DNA from: Bursaphelenchus xylophilus
Lineage: Eukaryota > Nematoda > Chromadorea > Rhabditida > Aphelenchoididae
Assembly (NCBI GenBank): GCA_904066235.2
Contig: CAJFCV020000005.1
Coordinates: 11,217,501 to 11,281,500 of the forward strand
DNA: 64,000 nt
Direction of reading: 5' to 3'
In this document: in pieces, positions 34,668 through 45,147 of the stretch
How positions within the stretch are numbered: the first letter of the stretch is position 1
Layout of the letters: each line of letters starts with the position of its first letter
The notes under the pieces: generated by a model
Databases searched by the model: none
The model's input: the letters and a program-made list of their open reading frames with translations, nothing else
Told to the model about the DNA's origin: nothing
Made by a program: the position numbers and the translations under genes

Positions 34668-35078
34668 AATATAACAAAAAATTTTTGAAATGCCTGCTAA
34701 AATTTTCATGAATTGATATACGGCCTATGCCTGGCATGTGTGCAAAATCAGACGAAAAATTTGAGGGCAGCACTTGGGGTATCTCCCTTGTTGGACTGGA
34801 AACTACCTGCATTCCAACAATACAAAGAATAACCGATTTCACGAACCCTCAAATGTTGGTGTGTCTCATGGTACGAACCTATCCACTCCGTAAAGGGTGA
34901 GTGGAAAAGGGGTATTTACCCTTTGCAGGCGCTCTGAATAATTCAAAGCGGAAAGTACGGCTCGTTAATGCAGCACAAATTGCATGTACTGTCACGGCAG
35001 CAAGACGCAAAACTGACGTACAACTATAATACTAATGCAGGCAAAAAGATTGCATTTTAATGATTTATTCCACAAATC

Positions 35079-36740
35079 TTAATTGAAAAAGAACTCAAAT
35101 GGTGAAACAGGGCAAATGTTGATTCTGGCGCAGATTGCAGCACCGTCAAGCCCTCCTGTCTGACGCAGCGTTTCGAAGGCGACGTCAAGCACGGTCGGGA
35201 TGATCGTATCGCACATAACATCTCCAATTTCAGCCTCTTCCTTGCACTTTTCCTAAAAAACGTAATCTTATCAGTCTGTCGGGAAAATAATGAGCACTCT
35301 GTTGTGTCGAAAGTCGCATCGCCGCTGAGAAAATGAATTGTGTTGCGGAAAAATCATTTTTTTTACTTTAGCGACGCGGCTGGCGCATGGAAATTTTCCT
35401 CATTATTTTCCCGACAGAGCGAAAAAAATACAAGAAAAATTGCGCAAATGGCTCGAAAAACTTTGTGCACAAAAAAAAATCAAAAGTCTTACGGTCAAAA
35501 TGGTCTGCAGAGCCTCCTTTGTGATCCCACTGGGGTCCTGAATAACATGCGATGCAGCGTTTATCACTCCCTTGCATAGGGAGCACATTATTCTCTTGGG
35601 AAGGGGTGGCTTCGTAGGCTTGGGAACTGGTGCTTGCGTCGGCTTGGGAGGTCTGGTCGGTCGGGGTCTGGTGGGGTGGGGCCTGGTCGGTCGAGGCTTC
35701 CTCGTCTTTGGTTTGTGTCCGCCGCCGCCACCGGGGTGCTTTCCCCCGCCACCGGGGTGTTTTCCGCCACCACCGTGGTGCTTTCCGCCTACAGCGATTT
35801 ATAAATTTTTTTACGTACTATCAGTCTGTCGGGAAAATAATGAACTTTTTTCGCATGGAAAATCGCATGTCCACAGAGAAAATGAATTGCTAGCGAATTG
35901 AGCGGTGTATCGGCATTGTCTCTATTATTTTCCCGACAGATTGAGAGTAATCCTTTTGGAAATCAACCCTCTCATAGGCAAAAAACGTCCCATTTTGCAT
36001 CCCGGTAGGGACCAAAATGTCTCCATACCCTTGAAGGAAAAGGCGCGCTTTTCAAAGCGGAGTTTTTTAGCTTAGAGAACGGAAGGGTTTGGAGTCATTT
36101 TGGTCCCTTCCGGGGTGCAAAATGAGACGTTTTTTGCCATTGGATCAGGTCCCTCACTGTATAAAATTTATATCAAACTGAAGCTGAGGTGCTCCATTTT
36201 TTGTTCACCAAATATGACAGGCCCAAGTATAGAAATTGGTGCATTATTGGCGGAGAAATACTTGAAATAAGGGTAGAAGCTTCGGCTAAACCACCCTGTA
36301 TAAGTCTGTCGGGAATATAATGGCGGGTCGTCGCAGCAAAAAAAAATTCGCCTTGTCGAAAAAGTAATGCAGTTTATTATTTCCTGCTGCTGCTAGCCCT
36401 ATCAAAGCAATGCTGGGCGATTCCAAGGCGCGAGGTAACGTCACTATTTTTCCGACGGACTGAGAGCCCGTTCGCCAAGTCGCTTGAATTATTTTTTCGA
36501 CATGCATGTCGCAGAAATCACTCCAGCGGCTTTGCGAACGGACTAGTACAGAAATGTTCTTCGACCAGCCGCCTTACCGCCTTTTATGAAGCTCCCAGGT
36601 TCATGTTCGGACGCTTCGCCAACTTCGGAAGTTTTGGCCTCCAAAACCTCATCATCCACGGACACCACAACTTCCACTCGAATCTCTTTGGCCACAACAA
36701 CGGCCGCGATCAGAACGGCCAGTAAGGAGAGCTTGTGCAT
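35079..36740 (-). CDS. Secreted saposin-B protein with Gly-His-Lys and Pro-Thr-Arg repeats
   Basis: Three exons on the minus strand (36578-36740, 35493-35788, 35079-35252) join in phase to 210 residues. Residues 1-17 are a signal peptide (MHKLSLLAVLIAAVVVA). An acidic segment (18-50) follows. Next is a GGGGKHP repeat (about 54-78), a PTRP repeat run (about 80-110), and a Lys-Arg just before a saposin-B domain (MCSLCKG...NICP). The domain has the six expected cysteines in CxxC...C...C...C....C order, split by one intron as is usual. SapB proteins bind or permeabilise lipid membranes; nematode members (caenopores) are antimicrobial or digestive. The KR could be a furin-type cleavage site that releases a Gly/His/Pro-rich peptide. 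Intron 2 carries one MITE and intron 1 holds two. Confidence 0.78.
35270..35421. repeat. MITE family A in saposin gene intron 2
   Basis: It lies 18 bp upstream of the exon 3 acceptor. Right end TTTTCCCGACAGAGC is slightly diverged. Confidence 0.82.
35820..35945. repeat. MITE family A in saposin gene intron 1
   Basis: 126 bp, internally shortened. The right end reads TTATTTTCCCGACAGATTGA. Confidence 0.8.
35979..36161. repeat. MITE family C variant
   Basis: The arm motif reads CATTTTGCATCCCGGTAGGG with AAAATGTCTCC, a variant also seen at 38180-38431. The right end TGGATCAGGTCCCTCACTGTA is intact. Confidence 0.7.
36165..36300. repeat. Right-end fragment of the 31360-type element
   Basis: It shares AAATTGGTGCATTATTGGCG and ends CCACCCTGTA. 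Confidence 0.65.
36302..36464. repeat. MITE family A, subfamily 2
   Basis: Ends AAGTCTGTCGGGAATATAAT and TATTTTTCCGACGGACTGA. A degraded family G piece follows to 36546. Confidence 0.72.
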
Positions 36741-37036
36741 GACTGCAGTTGTCAATGTTGCATTGGAGGCGCTTTTTATACGCTTGAAACTTTAATAAAA
36801 CATTTTTTTAAATTAAAATTCGCCTGCAATGGGCAATGAACGCCACGATTTGCATGCATATTGCGGTTGGGGTTTTTAATTAAAAAGAGTGTTTTATTGA
36901 CCTCCAGGATTTATTAAACTTTTTTTTGATGCAATGATTATGGAAATTGATAAATGTGCGATGGGAACGAAGCCTGACGAGGTCATTCTGTTCAGTATTC
37001 AGTATGCCCCACCTGAAAGACTACTTGTATTATTAG

Positions 37037-37106
37037 TGTCGGGCTGTCGGGAAAATAGTTATTGTATCGCGGCAAAATCAAATTGCGCTTCAGCGGCACA
37101 GTCGGA
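37037..37106. repeat. MITE family A, left half
   Basis: GGGCTGTCGGGAAAATAG plus GGCAAAATCAAATTGCGCTT. It is the rightmost family A copy in the window and is followed by a family D element (37107-37291). Confidence 0.65.
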
Positions 37107-37331
37107 CTTTTCTCCTCTTGTCGCAAACGCACTGTGCATTTTGCTGTTTCCGCACAGTGCAAAAGGCTTTTTTTTGCTGTTTGCACGGTGCGAGAAAGGA
37201 AAAAACGTACAGTGCATGGCGACAAGCGTGGAAAACATTCAAGCTGTACTGTATGAAAGAAAAAAATGTCCATGCACTTTATGAAAATACTAATAAAAAC
37301 AAAAATCTCTCCCGAAGCAACAGCCCCTTAC

Positions 37332-37530
37332 CTTCTCCGAAACCATCGCTGACTCTGCTATCGCTAAACGTCAACTCTCCAGAATCGGGAATTCCGTCAT
37401 CATATTTTTCAAACACGTCGTCAAAGTTCAACTTCAAGCCCAAATCGATCTCTGCCATACTGCATACGGCGATGTACAGATTTACAATCAAAACCGAGAC
37501 AAAAAACACGTCCATGAGCGGTCTCAACAT
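37332..37530 (-). CDS. Possible first exon of a small secreted protein
   Basis: Minus-strand ATG at 37530, then a hydrophobic leader (MDVFFVSVLIVNLYIAVCS) and an acidic segment (FDDVFEKYDDGIPDSGELTF), ending at a good donor (GAAG|GTAAGG). The only nearby acceptor (about 36989) gives an immediate stop, so the product would be about 67 residues. It may be a broken gene. Confidence 0.3.
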
Positions 37531-37723
37531 CGTTTCGGACTGAATTCCCTTCATTAGATACTCCGCTATTCTGCATAATGAATCGCGGGGTCAACTTTGC
37601 ATAGTTAAAGGTGTTCCGTGGGAATTTGAAAAGCCTTCTTACGTGAGATTGCATGACAAAATCAACAATTTATATTACTCTCAACAAAAACACAACAAAT
37701 ATTTTTTTTTTAACAAACGGTTA

Positions 37724-40700
37724 TTATTTTGTATGTGGATTAACTTTTCCCGGTTTCTTGGACCGACCAGGTCCGCCGCGACCGCCTTTTGCTGGCCCAC
37801 CTCTTCCGCGGCCTTTGCCTTTACCACTGCGTTTGTCGGCGGCCTTCTGGGAGCGTAGATCCTTCTTCAATCTGGAGTCTACCACCTTGTATGGGCCACT
37901 GGTTGGCTTGTTCATTCTTCCTCGTCTTCCCTTCGTCATCCGTACGTATTTCACGTCCTTCTTTTCGGGGCGCATCGCCTTTTTGTAGAGACTAAAAATT
38001 CGTTATTATTATTCAGTGGCGGACCTGATCCAGTGGCAAAAAACGTATCATTCTGCATCCGGGAAGTATCAAAAATGCAGCAAAATACCTCCTCCAAGAG
38101 AAAGGACTCCAATTTCAAAAACGCACCGTCTTTTTGTGAGGGGAAGGGCGCGCTTTTGACGAGGAAACTACTTCCATAGAGTACAGTGAGGGACAGGATC
38201 CAATGGCAAAAAACGTCTCATTTTGCATCCCGGAAGGGACCAAAATGTCTCAAAGCCCTTCCCTTCTCTAAGCTAAAAAACCCCTCTTCGAAGAGCCCGC
38301 CTTGAAGGAAAGGGCGCGCTTTTCAAAGCGGAATTTTTTAGCTATAGAAGGGAAGGGTTTGGAGTCATTTTGGTCCCTTCCGGGATGCAAAAGGAGACGT
38401 TTTTTGCCATTGAATCAGGTCCTTCACTGTATGGAGTTACAGGTCAAAACATACATCGAAAAAAATCGCAAAACTTTTCTAATTCAGAAAATATAAAAAC
38501 TAGCTGCCCAATTTTGGTCTTCAAGTCTTATTAAAAAATGTATTTCTCGAAGAAAACACCGGCGAAATCAAAAGCACGCTGGTTTTGTAGTTTTGCGAGA
38601 TAACTTCTGAGGGGGTTTTCGCCATTACAAACCAAATTTTGGCAGCTAATTTTTACATATTCCGAATCAAAAAAATTTTGCGATTTTTTCGATATATATG
38701 TCTCGACCTGTAACTCCATACCCCATAGTAGTACTTTCCTTGTCAAAAGCGCGCCCTTTCCCTCACAAAAAGCGGGATGCGTTTTTGAAATTGGAGTTTT
38801 TTATCTTGAAGATGGAGGTATTTTGCTGCATTTTTGATACTTCCCGTATGCAAAATGATACATTTTTTTGTCACTGGATCAGTTATTTACTTGATAAAAT
38901 TCAAGTAAATAACTTGTCGATTTAGTAGGCACACTTACCGTCTAACTTCTCGGACCTTCTCCGAATGGTCCATTCCTTCGTTTTCGAGGATTCCTTCGGC
39001 GGTTTTCTTGGCCCTTTCCATGCGTCGAATTTGTCGCTTCTTCTTTCTCATTTTGGCCTCAACCACCGCCTTGATCGGTCTTACATTCAGGTCCTTCGAT
39101 CGTTCTCTGTAGAAGGCGATTCTTTCCTGCAAAAAACAAGTCGTTTTTTATAACTCATTGTCCCTAAAAATCTCAAAAAAAAACAAACAAAAAAAATCCT
39201 ACCTTATTCACTGGTGGGTCCTTTCTGTAATGTTTCTTTTCATCTTCCACAAACCAATCAGGCAGTCCTTCGTCATTGAATGTGTACCGGTTGATGGCCC
39301 AATCTTCCACATCCTTGCGGCTTCTCGACGAGTGAATCAAACGCTCTCCCATGGCGAGTTGGGCCGGCGTGAGGCGGCGTTTCTTCGCCGCTGGGCCTTC
39401 CTCATCTCTTTTGGCGATCCGCTCGTCCGTTTCGTCCAGTTCTTCGTCGCTTCTATAGATATCGGTGGTATCTCCGTTTGCGAATGACGACTTCGGAGGT
39501 TCGGTGGGTTTCTTGTCGATTTCAATGCCCGATTCATCCGAGGACTCGGCCGATTCCTCATGAACTTCTTCCACCTCCTCCTCAGAGTCTGATCCAACAT
39601 CATTGAGCTTCTGGACGGTCTCATCTCCAGATTCTTCATCAATTTCCATTTCCTCCTCATCAATCTCGGACGAATCTTCATATTCAGCTTCTTCATCGTC
39701 AATCTCATCCTCCGACGCTTCGATAATTTCATCCTCGGATTCATCAGCCGACTCAGTGCCTTCCAATCTAAAAACACAATCCAAAAAGACAAAATTGAAC
39801 TTACCTTGCACTAGCTTTATCCGCATAGTTCTGAATCATTTGTTTCATCTTTTCCGACAATCCTTCATAATTATTTTCGATCAAATCTGTCTTAAAATGT
39901 CCTTCTGAGTCGTTCAGGTCCTCACTAAAATTTTAAATCAAAAATTAAATCATATAATCTTACTCTTCTGAGTCAATCTCAATATCAGATGCATCTTGTT
40001 CCAAAACATTTTCGTCCTTCTCATCCGACTTTAAATCTCTGTTTCTGATGCGTTCATAAGCTTCATCGTTAAGTTGTTTCCTCTTCAATGACTTTTTGAT
40101 TTGAGTTAAATTGAACAAATCGATATCATCGGCTTCATCAATGGCATCTCCCTCATGATGCATGCCAAGTTGTTTCCTTTCCCTGAGGCGACGTTTCTCC
40201 TTCAATAAGTTCTTCTTTTTCCTAAAATTAGAAGCGGTTTCTAGCTGAGATTCGGACAAAACATCCCATAAAACCCGTAAACAATCAAAAGCACTTACTT
40301 CTTTAATTTCGCGGCTTCGGCGGCACTCGCATTTCGAATGAGTTCGTCGATTTCTTCCAGCTCTCTTTGTTCCTCGGCTTCGGGATCAATTTCCTTGTTC
40401 TTTTCGGCCTCTTTCCTGGAAATAAAAAAAAATTTTTTTTTCTCCACGCCTAGTACAATATAAAAAACTTCAAAATCACCCACTCCGCAGCTCTTTTCTC
40501 CTTCGCCCATTCGTTCAAAATCTTCTTTCGCCATTGCAGAATCTTCCGAAGTTCCGATCCACCACAAACTCTGATGTCCTTCAAACTGTCTTTAACTTCA
40601 TCCGTTGTGTAAGGTGAATTTGCAATTTTCTCATCGTCAATTTCAATGCAACTCGCCTTCTCCAAGAGCTTCATGTGATCTCCCGTGCCGAAGAATTCCG

Positions 40701-41724
40701 AAGCTTTTAGCACATTGAACATGGTGATATTATCATCGTCGTATCCAATAGCTTTAACCTTCTTCAACTTGTCGCCGGAGAGTAAACGTTGCCTAAACAC
40801 AAATCAAGACGATCAAAATTCAACTTACACATTCAAGTGCTGAGTGTTGTCTGCTGAAGTTTGTACAAAGACTTTTTTGATGTCCAACAAATCCGGATCC
40901 ACTTTCTCCGGCTTCAAATATTTTTCGCACACCACGAAGATCTCGGCGGATTCCAAACGTGAAGCACTTGGTTTCCAAACATGAACATGCTTGAACAACT
41001 TCTCAAACGTCTGAATGAGCGAGGCATAATCGGCGGATCGGAAAATCTTGGTCACAAAGTACCCATTCTTCTTCAAGACTTGAGTTGCCAATTTCAACGC
41101 CGACAACACAAGACAATTCTGTTCAAAGGCATCTTTCGTCCAGTTCTGTCCCACGTTAGGAGCACCATCATTCAGGACTGTGTCCACCTCTCGGCCGGGA
41201 GGAAGATTGACTTTGATTTGTTGTCGAGTTTTCTCATGGGTAATATCGCCCTGAAGGGTAATACACTTGGGAATCGCTTTAATCGGGCACAAATCCACTC
41301 CTAAAATAAGAAGGGAAGTCAAGGTTATTTCTGGGCTCATTTCCTATCCTAAAAACGCAAAAAAATAATTGAAAAAGCTTACCAATCCGAGTGGAATCCA
41401 GAGGCATATTCTCGGCCGCCACTTGCAGCCAACCACCTGGAGCCGCGCATAAGTCGACAAGAACCTGAGACCTTTCGAGGAATTGGAACCGTCTGTTCAA
41501 TTGGATCAACTTGAAGGCAGCACGAGATCGAAAACCTAAAAAAATTTTAAGATAAGTTAGTGGCGAACAACATAAAGTAATTTTACGAGTCTCCTAGCAC
41601 GTTAGCAAAAAGTTTACTTCATCCTAAACACTGGAATTGAAAGGAAACATCGCTTACCGGCTTCTTTGGCCAAGTGATAATACTTATCACGACGCTGCTT
41701 TCCAACTTTGATCTTTTTACCCAT
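37724..41724 (-). CDS. FTSJ3: SPB1/FTSJ3, 2'-O-ribose rRNA methyltransferase of ribosome assembly
   Basis: Ten exons on the minus strand (41658-41724, 41383-41535, 40829-41300, 40484-40792, 40299-40415, 39964-40221, 39805-39924, 39203-39767, 38939-39126, 37724-37991) join in phase to 838 residues, the usual family length. Residues 1-230 form the FtsJ/RrmJ domain: SAM motif [10 protein letters not shown] (49-58) and catalytic tetrad K31-D118-K158-E193. Yeast Spb1 methylates a guanosine in the 25S A-loop and is needed for 60S assembly; a nucleolar role is expected. The middle is very acidic (exon 8, E/D/S-rich). The C-terminal Spb1_C region ([29 protein letters not shown]) ends in a Gly/Lys-rich tail. 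The last intron is filled with nested MITEs. An outron-like acceptor lies just above the ATG. Confidence 0.93.
38013..38885. repeat. Nested MITE complex in the last SPB1 intron
   Basis: An outer family C copy has its left half at 38013-38150 and right half at 38735-38885. It is split by a segment whose ends (TTTTGACGAGGAAACTACTT, TTTTGACAAGGAAAGTACTA) are inverted. Inside lie a second family C variant (38180-38431) and a foldback (38430-38515 with 38633-38722, GTTACAGGTC ends). Confidence 0.72.
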
Positions 41725-42030
41725 TTTTTATGGTTCTGCAACAACAATTCAAGGAATAACAACGAAGAAAGGTCTAAAATTCCTCTAGTTGAACAAAAAT
41801 TCCCAAGAAAACGAAACCGACTGGGCGCAGTTTGCGAAAAGCCGCTTCTGCAAGTTGCAGAGTCATTTTATACGATGAAACCTCTCTCTCCTGAAAGAAA
41901 GTTCGAGCTGCGCCCGATGCTAGCGCTAAAATAATTTATGGAATTCAGAAGTTGGATCTAACTTGGAAGTGCTTGGTTGTGAAGTAGTAGTAGCTGCATT
42001 TTCGTGGTCAAAAATTCGTATGGAGGCCAA
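41725..42030. promoter_or_regulatory. Divergent promoter of SPB1 and the RMI1-like gene
   Basis: 306 bp separate the two start codons. On the minus strand GTTGTTGCAG|AACC (41735/41736), about 11 bases above the SPB1 ATG, looks like a spliced-leader acceptor. Confidence 0.4.
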
Positions 42031-44884
42031 ATGTCGTTTAACTTCGACTCAGTCAATAAGTACTTCTCTGATCGCCGGATTCAGCTCAAACCGGAATGGC
42101 TTCGAACTTGTCTGAAATTCCTCCTAAAGCACAAGGTATGATTTACATTTTTCTTGTTGGTTTTTTTACATTTTTCAACGGACCTTTAAATTATTTTTGG
42201 TTTTGATTTTTAGGTGTCCGCAAAAGACATGAACAGTGCCGTGTACGATCAATGGTTACATACAGACCTCAAAGAGTCCACCAAGCCATCATTCCAGCCG
42301 CCAGTCGGCAAAGTCTTCACAGGGTTTGCTGTTTTACAGGTAGTTTCTTCATTTTTTATCTTATCCTTTAGGGTTCTGATGGCAAATTTTATTTTGAGTA
42401 TAACTCAACTTAGAGGCTGCTCAGACAGTTGAGTCAGCCTGTGATAGAAAGCTTGTATCTTCCACTTGCTCAGAATTATATTTGCATAAATTTCAGGTTG
42501 AATCCATATTGAATATAACCAAGCCTTTTTATGGTCAATTGCGGGAGATGGAGAGGAACCAAAACACCGACCTTGATATCGGTGCCGAAGCGGATGACAA
42601 GCTTGCCACGACTCATTGGGACAGAAAGGTATGTTTGATATTTTTACATTCTTTGAGCTTCATATTTTAGGCTCCGAAGCGTATGTTGAAGTTCACCTTG
42701 TCTGATGGAGTCAAAACGATAAAAGCAATCGAACATATATCTAATCCTCAAATCCTGCCCACGTTGCAGCCAGGAGCAAAGGTACGGATTTTTTGACTGC
42801 AAGGCTTTAGTATTTTTTTCAAAATTTAGGTTGTTGTGACTAGATGCCAATGTCGAGATCAGATTCTTCTCTTAACCCCTCGAAATTGCCAATTTTTGGA
42901 TGGATACGTCCCAAGATTAGTTGAAAAGAATAATCCAAAGGCTTTGATCAAGCGGATGCCATTTTTACAAGGTCAAAATGGCACCAATAATGTTACAGTA
43001 CCTAAAACAAATCAGCTAACTGTTGTGCAGAACGATCGGAAGCGAAAGATCGACGATGTGACGATTAACCGCCCCAGTACCAGTGGTGTGACGGCAAATC
43101 CGGCCAGCCGAGGGCCTGTGAATCTCTCGGCGCAGCTAAATACGGCAAGAACAAGTGCTGCGTCAACGGGCGGGCCAGTCAATTTGTCAGCTCAACTAAA
43201 TGCACCAAGAGCAACAACAACTCGAGATACTGGTCCTGGACCAAGCACCAGTGGATATAGACCTCAAATTGTGATTGAGCCGGTAAGTCGGACCTCATGG
43301 GTAATATAACGAATTTATGGATTTTTATTTATGTAAATTTGGTTGTTGCTTGATCAGGATTGAAGCTACAGGCATTTTAAATGATGTATTTTTCAGAAAC
43401 GACCGCAAATGCAAGTTCAAATCAACCGCCGCCCCTCCATTCCACCCTCAACTAGACCAACAACAACTTCAACTACTCCTCAACAACCCAACGAACCGGT
43501 GTGTCTCTCGATGCAGCTGAACAACCGGGCAAAGAAGACTACCACCGCCGCCCCAACATCTGATTCTCGACCAACAACAACACCGATCTCCGTCCAAATC
43601 AATAATCTCAAAAGAAGCTCCTCAACTACAAGACAAATACCTCAAAACCTGCCGGAATCAAGTCGAATGCCCGAAGCCACCAGATTGAGCATGAAAGAGA
43701 TGTTGAAGACCCCACATGGAACGAATTTGACAATGGACAACTTTGCCATCCCAACGAATTTGGATGTTTCGAGGGAGCAAGTGAAGGAGCCGATGAGAGT
43801 CGATCCAAAGCCTGATCCCCCAAGACCGGCAGTGGTGGTGACTCCGCAGAAAGTGGACAATAAACCGGCGGTTTTAAAGGTGAGCTAAGTTTTTTGTTGA
43901 GGGAACTATTTTTATTCGTACAGTGACGGACCTGATTCATTGCAGAAACCGTACCATTTTGCATCCGTGAAGTATCAAAAATGTGGCAAAATGCCTCCCT
44001 CTCCAAGTGAAAAAAAACTCCTTTTTGAAGCGCCCTTCCCCTCACAAAAAGAAGGCTTTTGAAATCGAGGTTTTTTTCACTTGGAAAGGGAGGTATTTTG
44101 CCACATTTTTTGATACTTCCCGGATGCAAAATGGTACGTTTTTGCCACTGGATCAGGTCCGCCACTGTAAATTCGAGGAGAAATTTGAAATGGATTCTTT
44201 GGCGCTACGATTTTTCGAGTCAGCAGTTCGGGTCAACGATACTATCGATCGCCTCGATTCGTTGTTGTATGCATGGGAGAGGCTAGAAGAAGGCTTATTA
44301 GAAATAATAAGATTGATCGGTTCCTAAGATAGCTTATCACTTATTTTGAGGTATTTTACATGTACTCACATCAATAATATCTAGCTAAAAGTTATGGATT
44401 TTAGTTTTTTTTTCACGAATTTTGGTCTTTTATGTTTTACAATAACTCAGGGTAAAGAAAACTAGCGTTAATAATAGCTAAAGTTAGAAAAAAATGGACA
44501 TATTGCAAGTCTTTGCCAAGTCTCCGCTGAGCCTTCGCCGAGATTCCGCTGATTATCCAACGGCTTTGCTAGGCCTTTTAGGCACTTCCTACAACGTTTT
44601 GTTGGGTATCCACCTGCTCTACACCTAAATTTCAGACCACTCCTCTTTCAACCAGCTCCAAAGTCAACACTCCAACATCGGCCAACTCAACACGTAGTTC
44701 GATCGCGCAATGCGGAAAGGAATTTCCATTCTCGTGTGATCATTGTGATATCGGCTTCAAAGACCGGATTCTGTATCAAATTCACATGGGCCTTCATGGA
44801 TTCAAGGAACCGCTGACATGTAACAAATGTGGCCACGAAGCAGCAACAGCTCTAGACTTTAATTTACATTTTTATGACCATTAG
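42031..44884 (+). CDS. rmh-1: RMI1-like OB-fold protein with C-terminal Ikaros-type zinc fingers
   Basis: Seven exons (42031-42135, 42214-42339, 42497-42628, 42671-42781, 42830-43282, 43397-43879, 44636-44884), all phase 0, give 552 residues. Residues about 24-60 form the RMI1 N-terminal helical domain (WLRTCLKFLL...YDQWLHTDL). Residues about 66-200 form the OB fold (MLKFTLSDGVKTIKAIEH, QILLLTPRNCQFLDG). RMI1 partners BLM/RecQ helicase and topoisomerase III in dissolving recombination intermediates. A long disordered linker repeats an LSxQLN motif. The last exon encodes two C2H2 fingers, FSCDHCDIGFKDRILYQIHM and CNKCGHEAATALDFNLH, matching the dimerisation fingers of Ikaros/Hunchback proteins. 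The final junction crosses a 756-bp intron with a MITE and is the least secure; the zinc-finger exon could belong elsewhere. An AATAAA lies near 45044. Confidence 0.72.
43920..44168. repeat. MITE family C in the last intron of the RMI1-like gene
   Basis: Complete copy. Ends ACAGTGACGGACCTGATTCA and GGATCAGGTCCGCCACTGTA, TA-flanked. Confidence 0.83.
44190..44327 (+). other. Unassigned 45-codon open segment in the RMI1 intron
   Basis: ATG at 44190 opens a helix-prone frame (FFESAVRVNDTIDRLDSLLY...) to a stop at 44327, immediately after the MITE. No acceptor fits, so it may be a remnant or chance. Confidence 0.2.
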
Positions 44885-45147
44885 ACATTCCGAGCCTTTT
44901 TTCTTGTTGGTCTAATTGTAATTTATTGCGTATTTTGTACACTCCAAGTAGCAAAAAATTTGGTAACGAAAGTGAATGGAAAACAGGTTATAACCGGGTG
45001 AAATGTCGTGAATCTCGATTGTTTTGAGCTTATTTTGTTTGCAAAATAAAAGTAACTAGTAGTAATTGAAGAATTGAGCGATTGAAACTGTTATTCAAGA
45101 CTTGAAACACTAATTTTTATTTGAAGGTTATAGATTTGCATTATTCT

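Noticed and set aside
34177..34842. 221-codon minus-strand open frame
   Set aside because: It runs through a MITE, a family G fragment and a family B fragment. The hydrophobic start is followed only by repeat translation.
4128..37106. CRISPR array or bacterial-type regulatory palindromes
   Set aside because: The spaced palindromes are dispersed eukaryotic MITEs of ~150 bp with no regular spacing, and all surrounding genes have spliceosomal introns.
43983..44327. 114-codon plus-strand frame spanning MITE and downstream sequence as one gene
   Set aside because: The first 60 codons are translation of the MITE; only the part after 44168 is unexplained.
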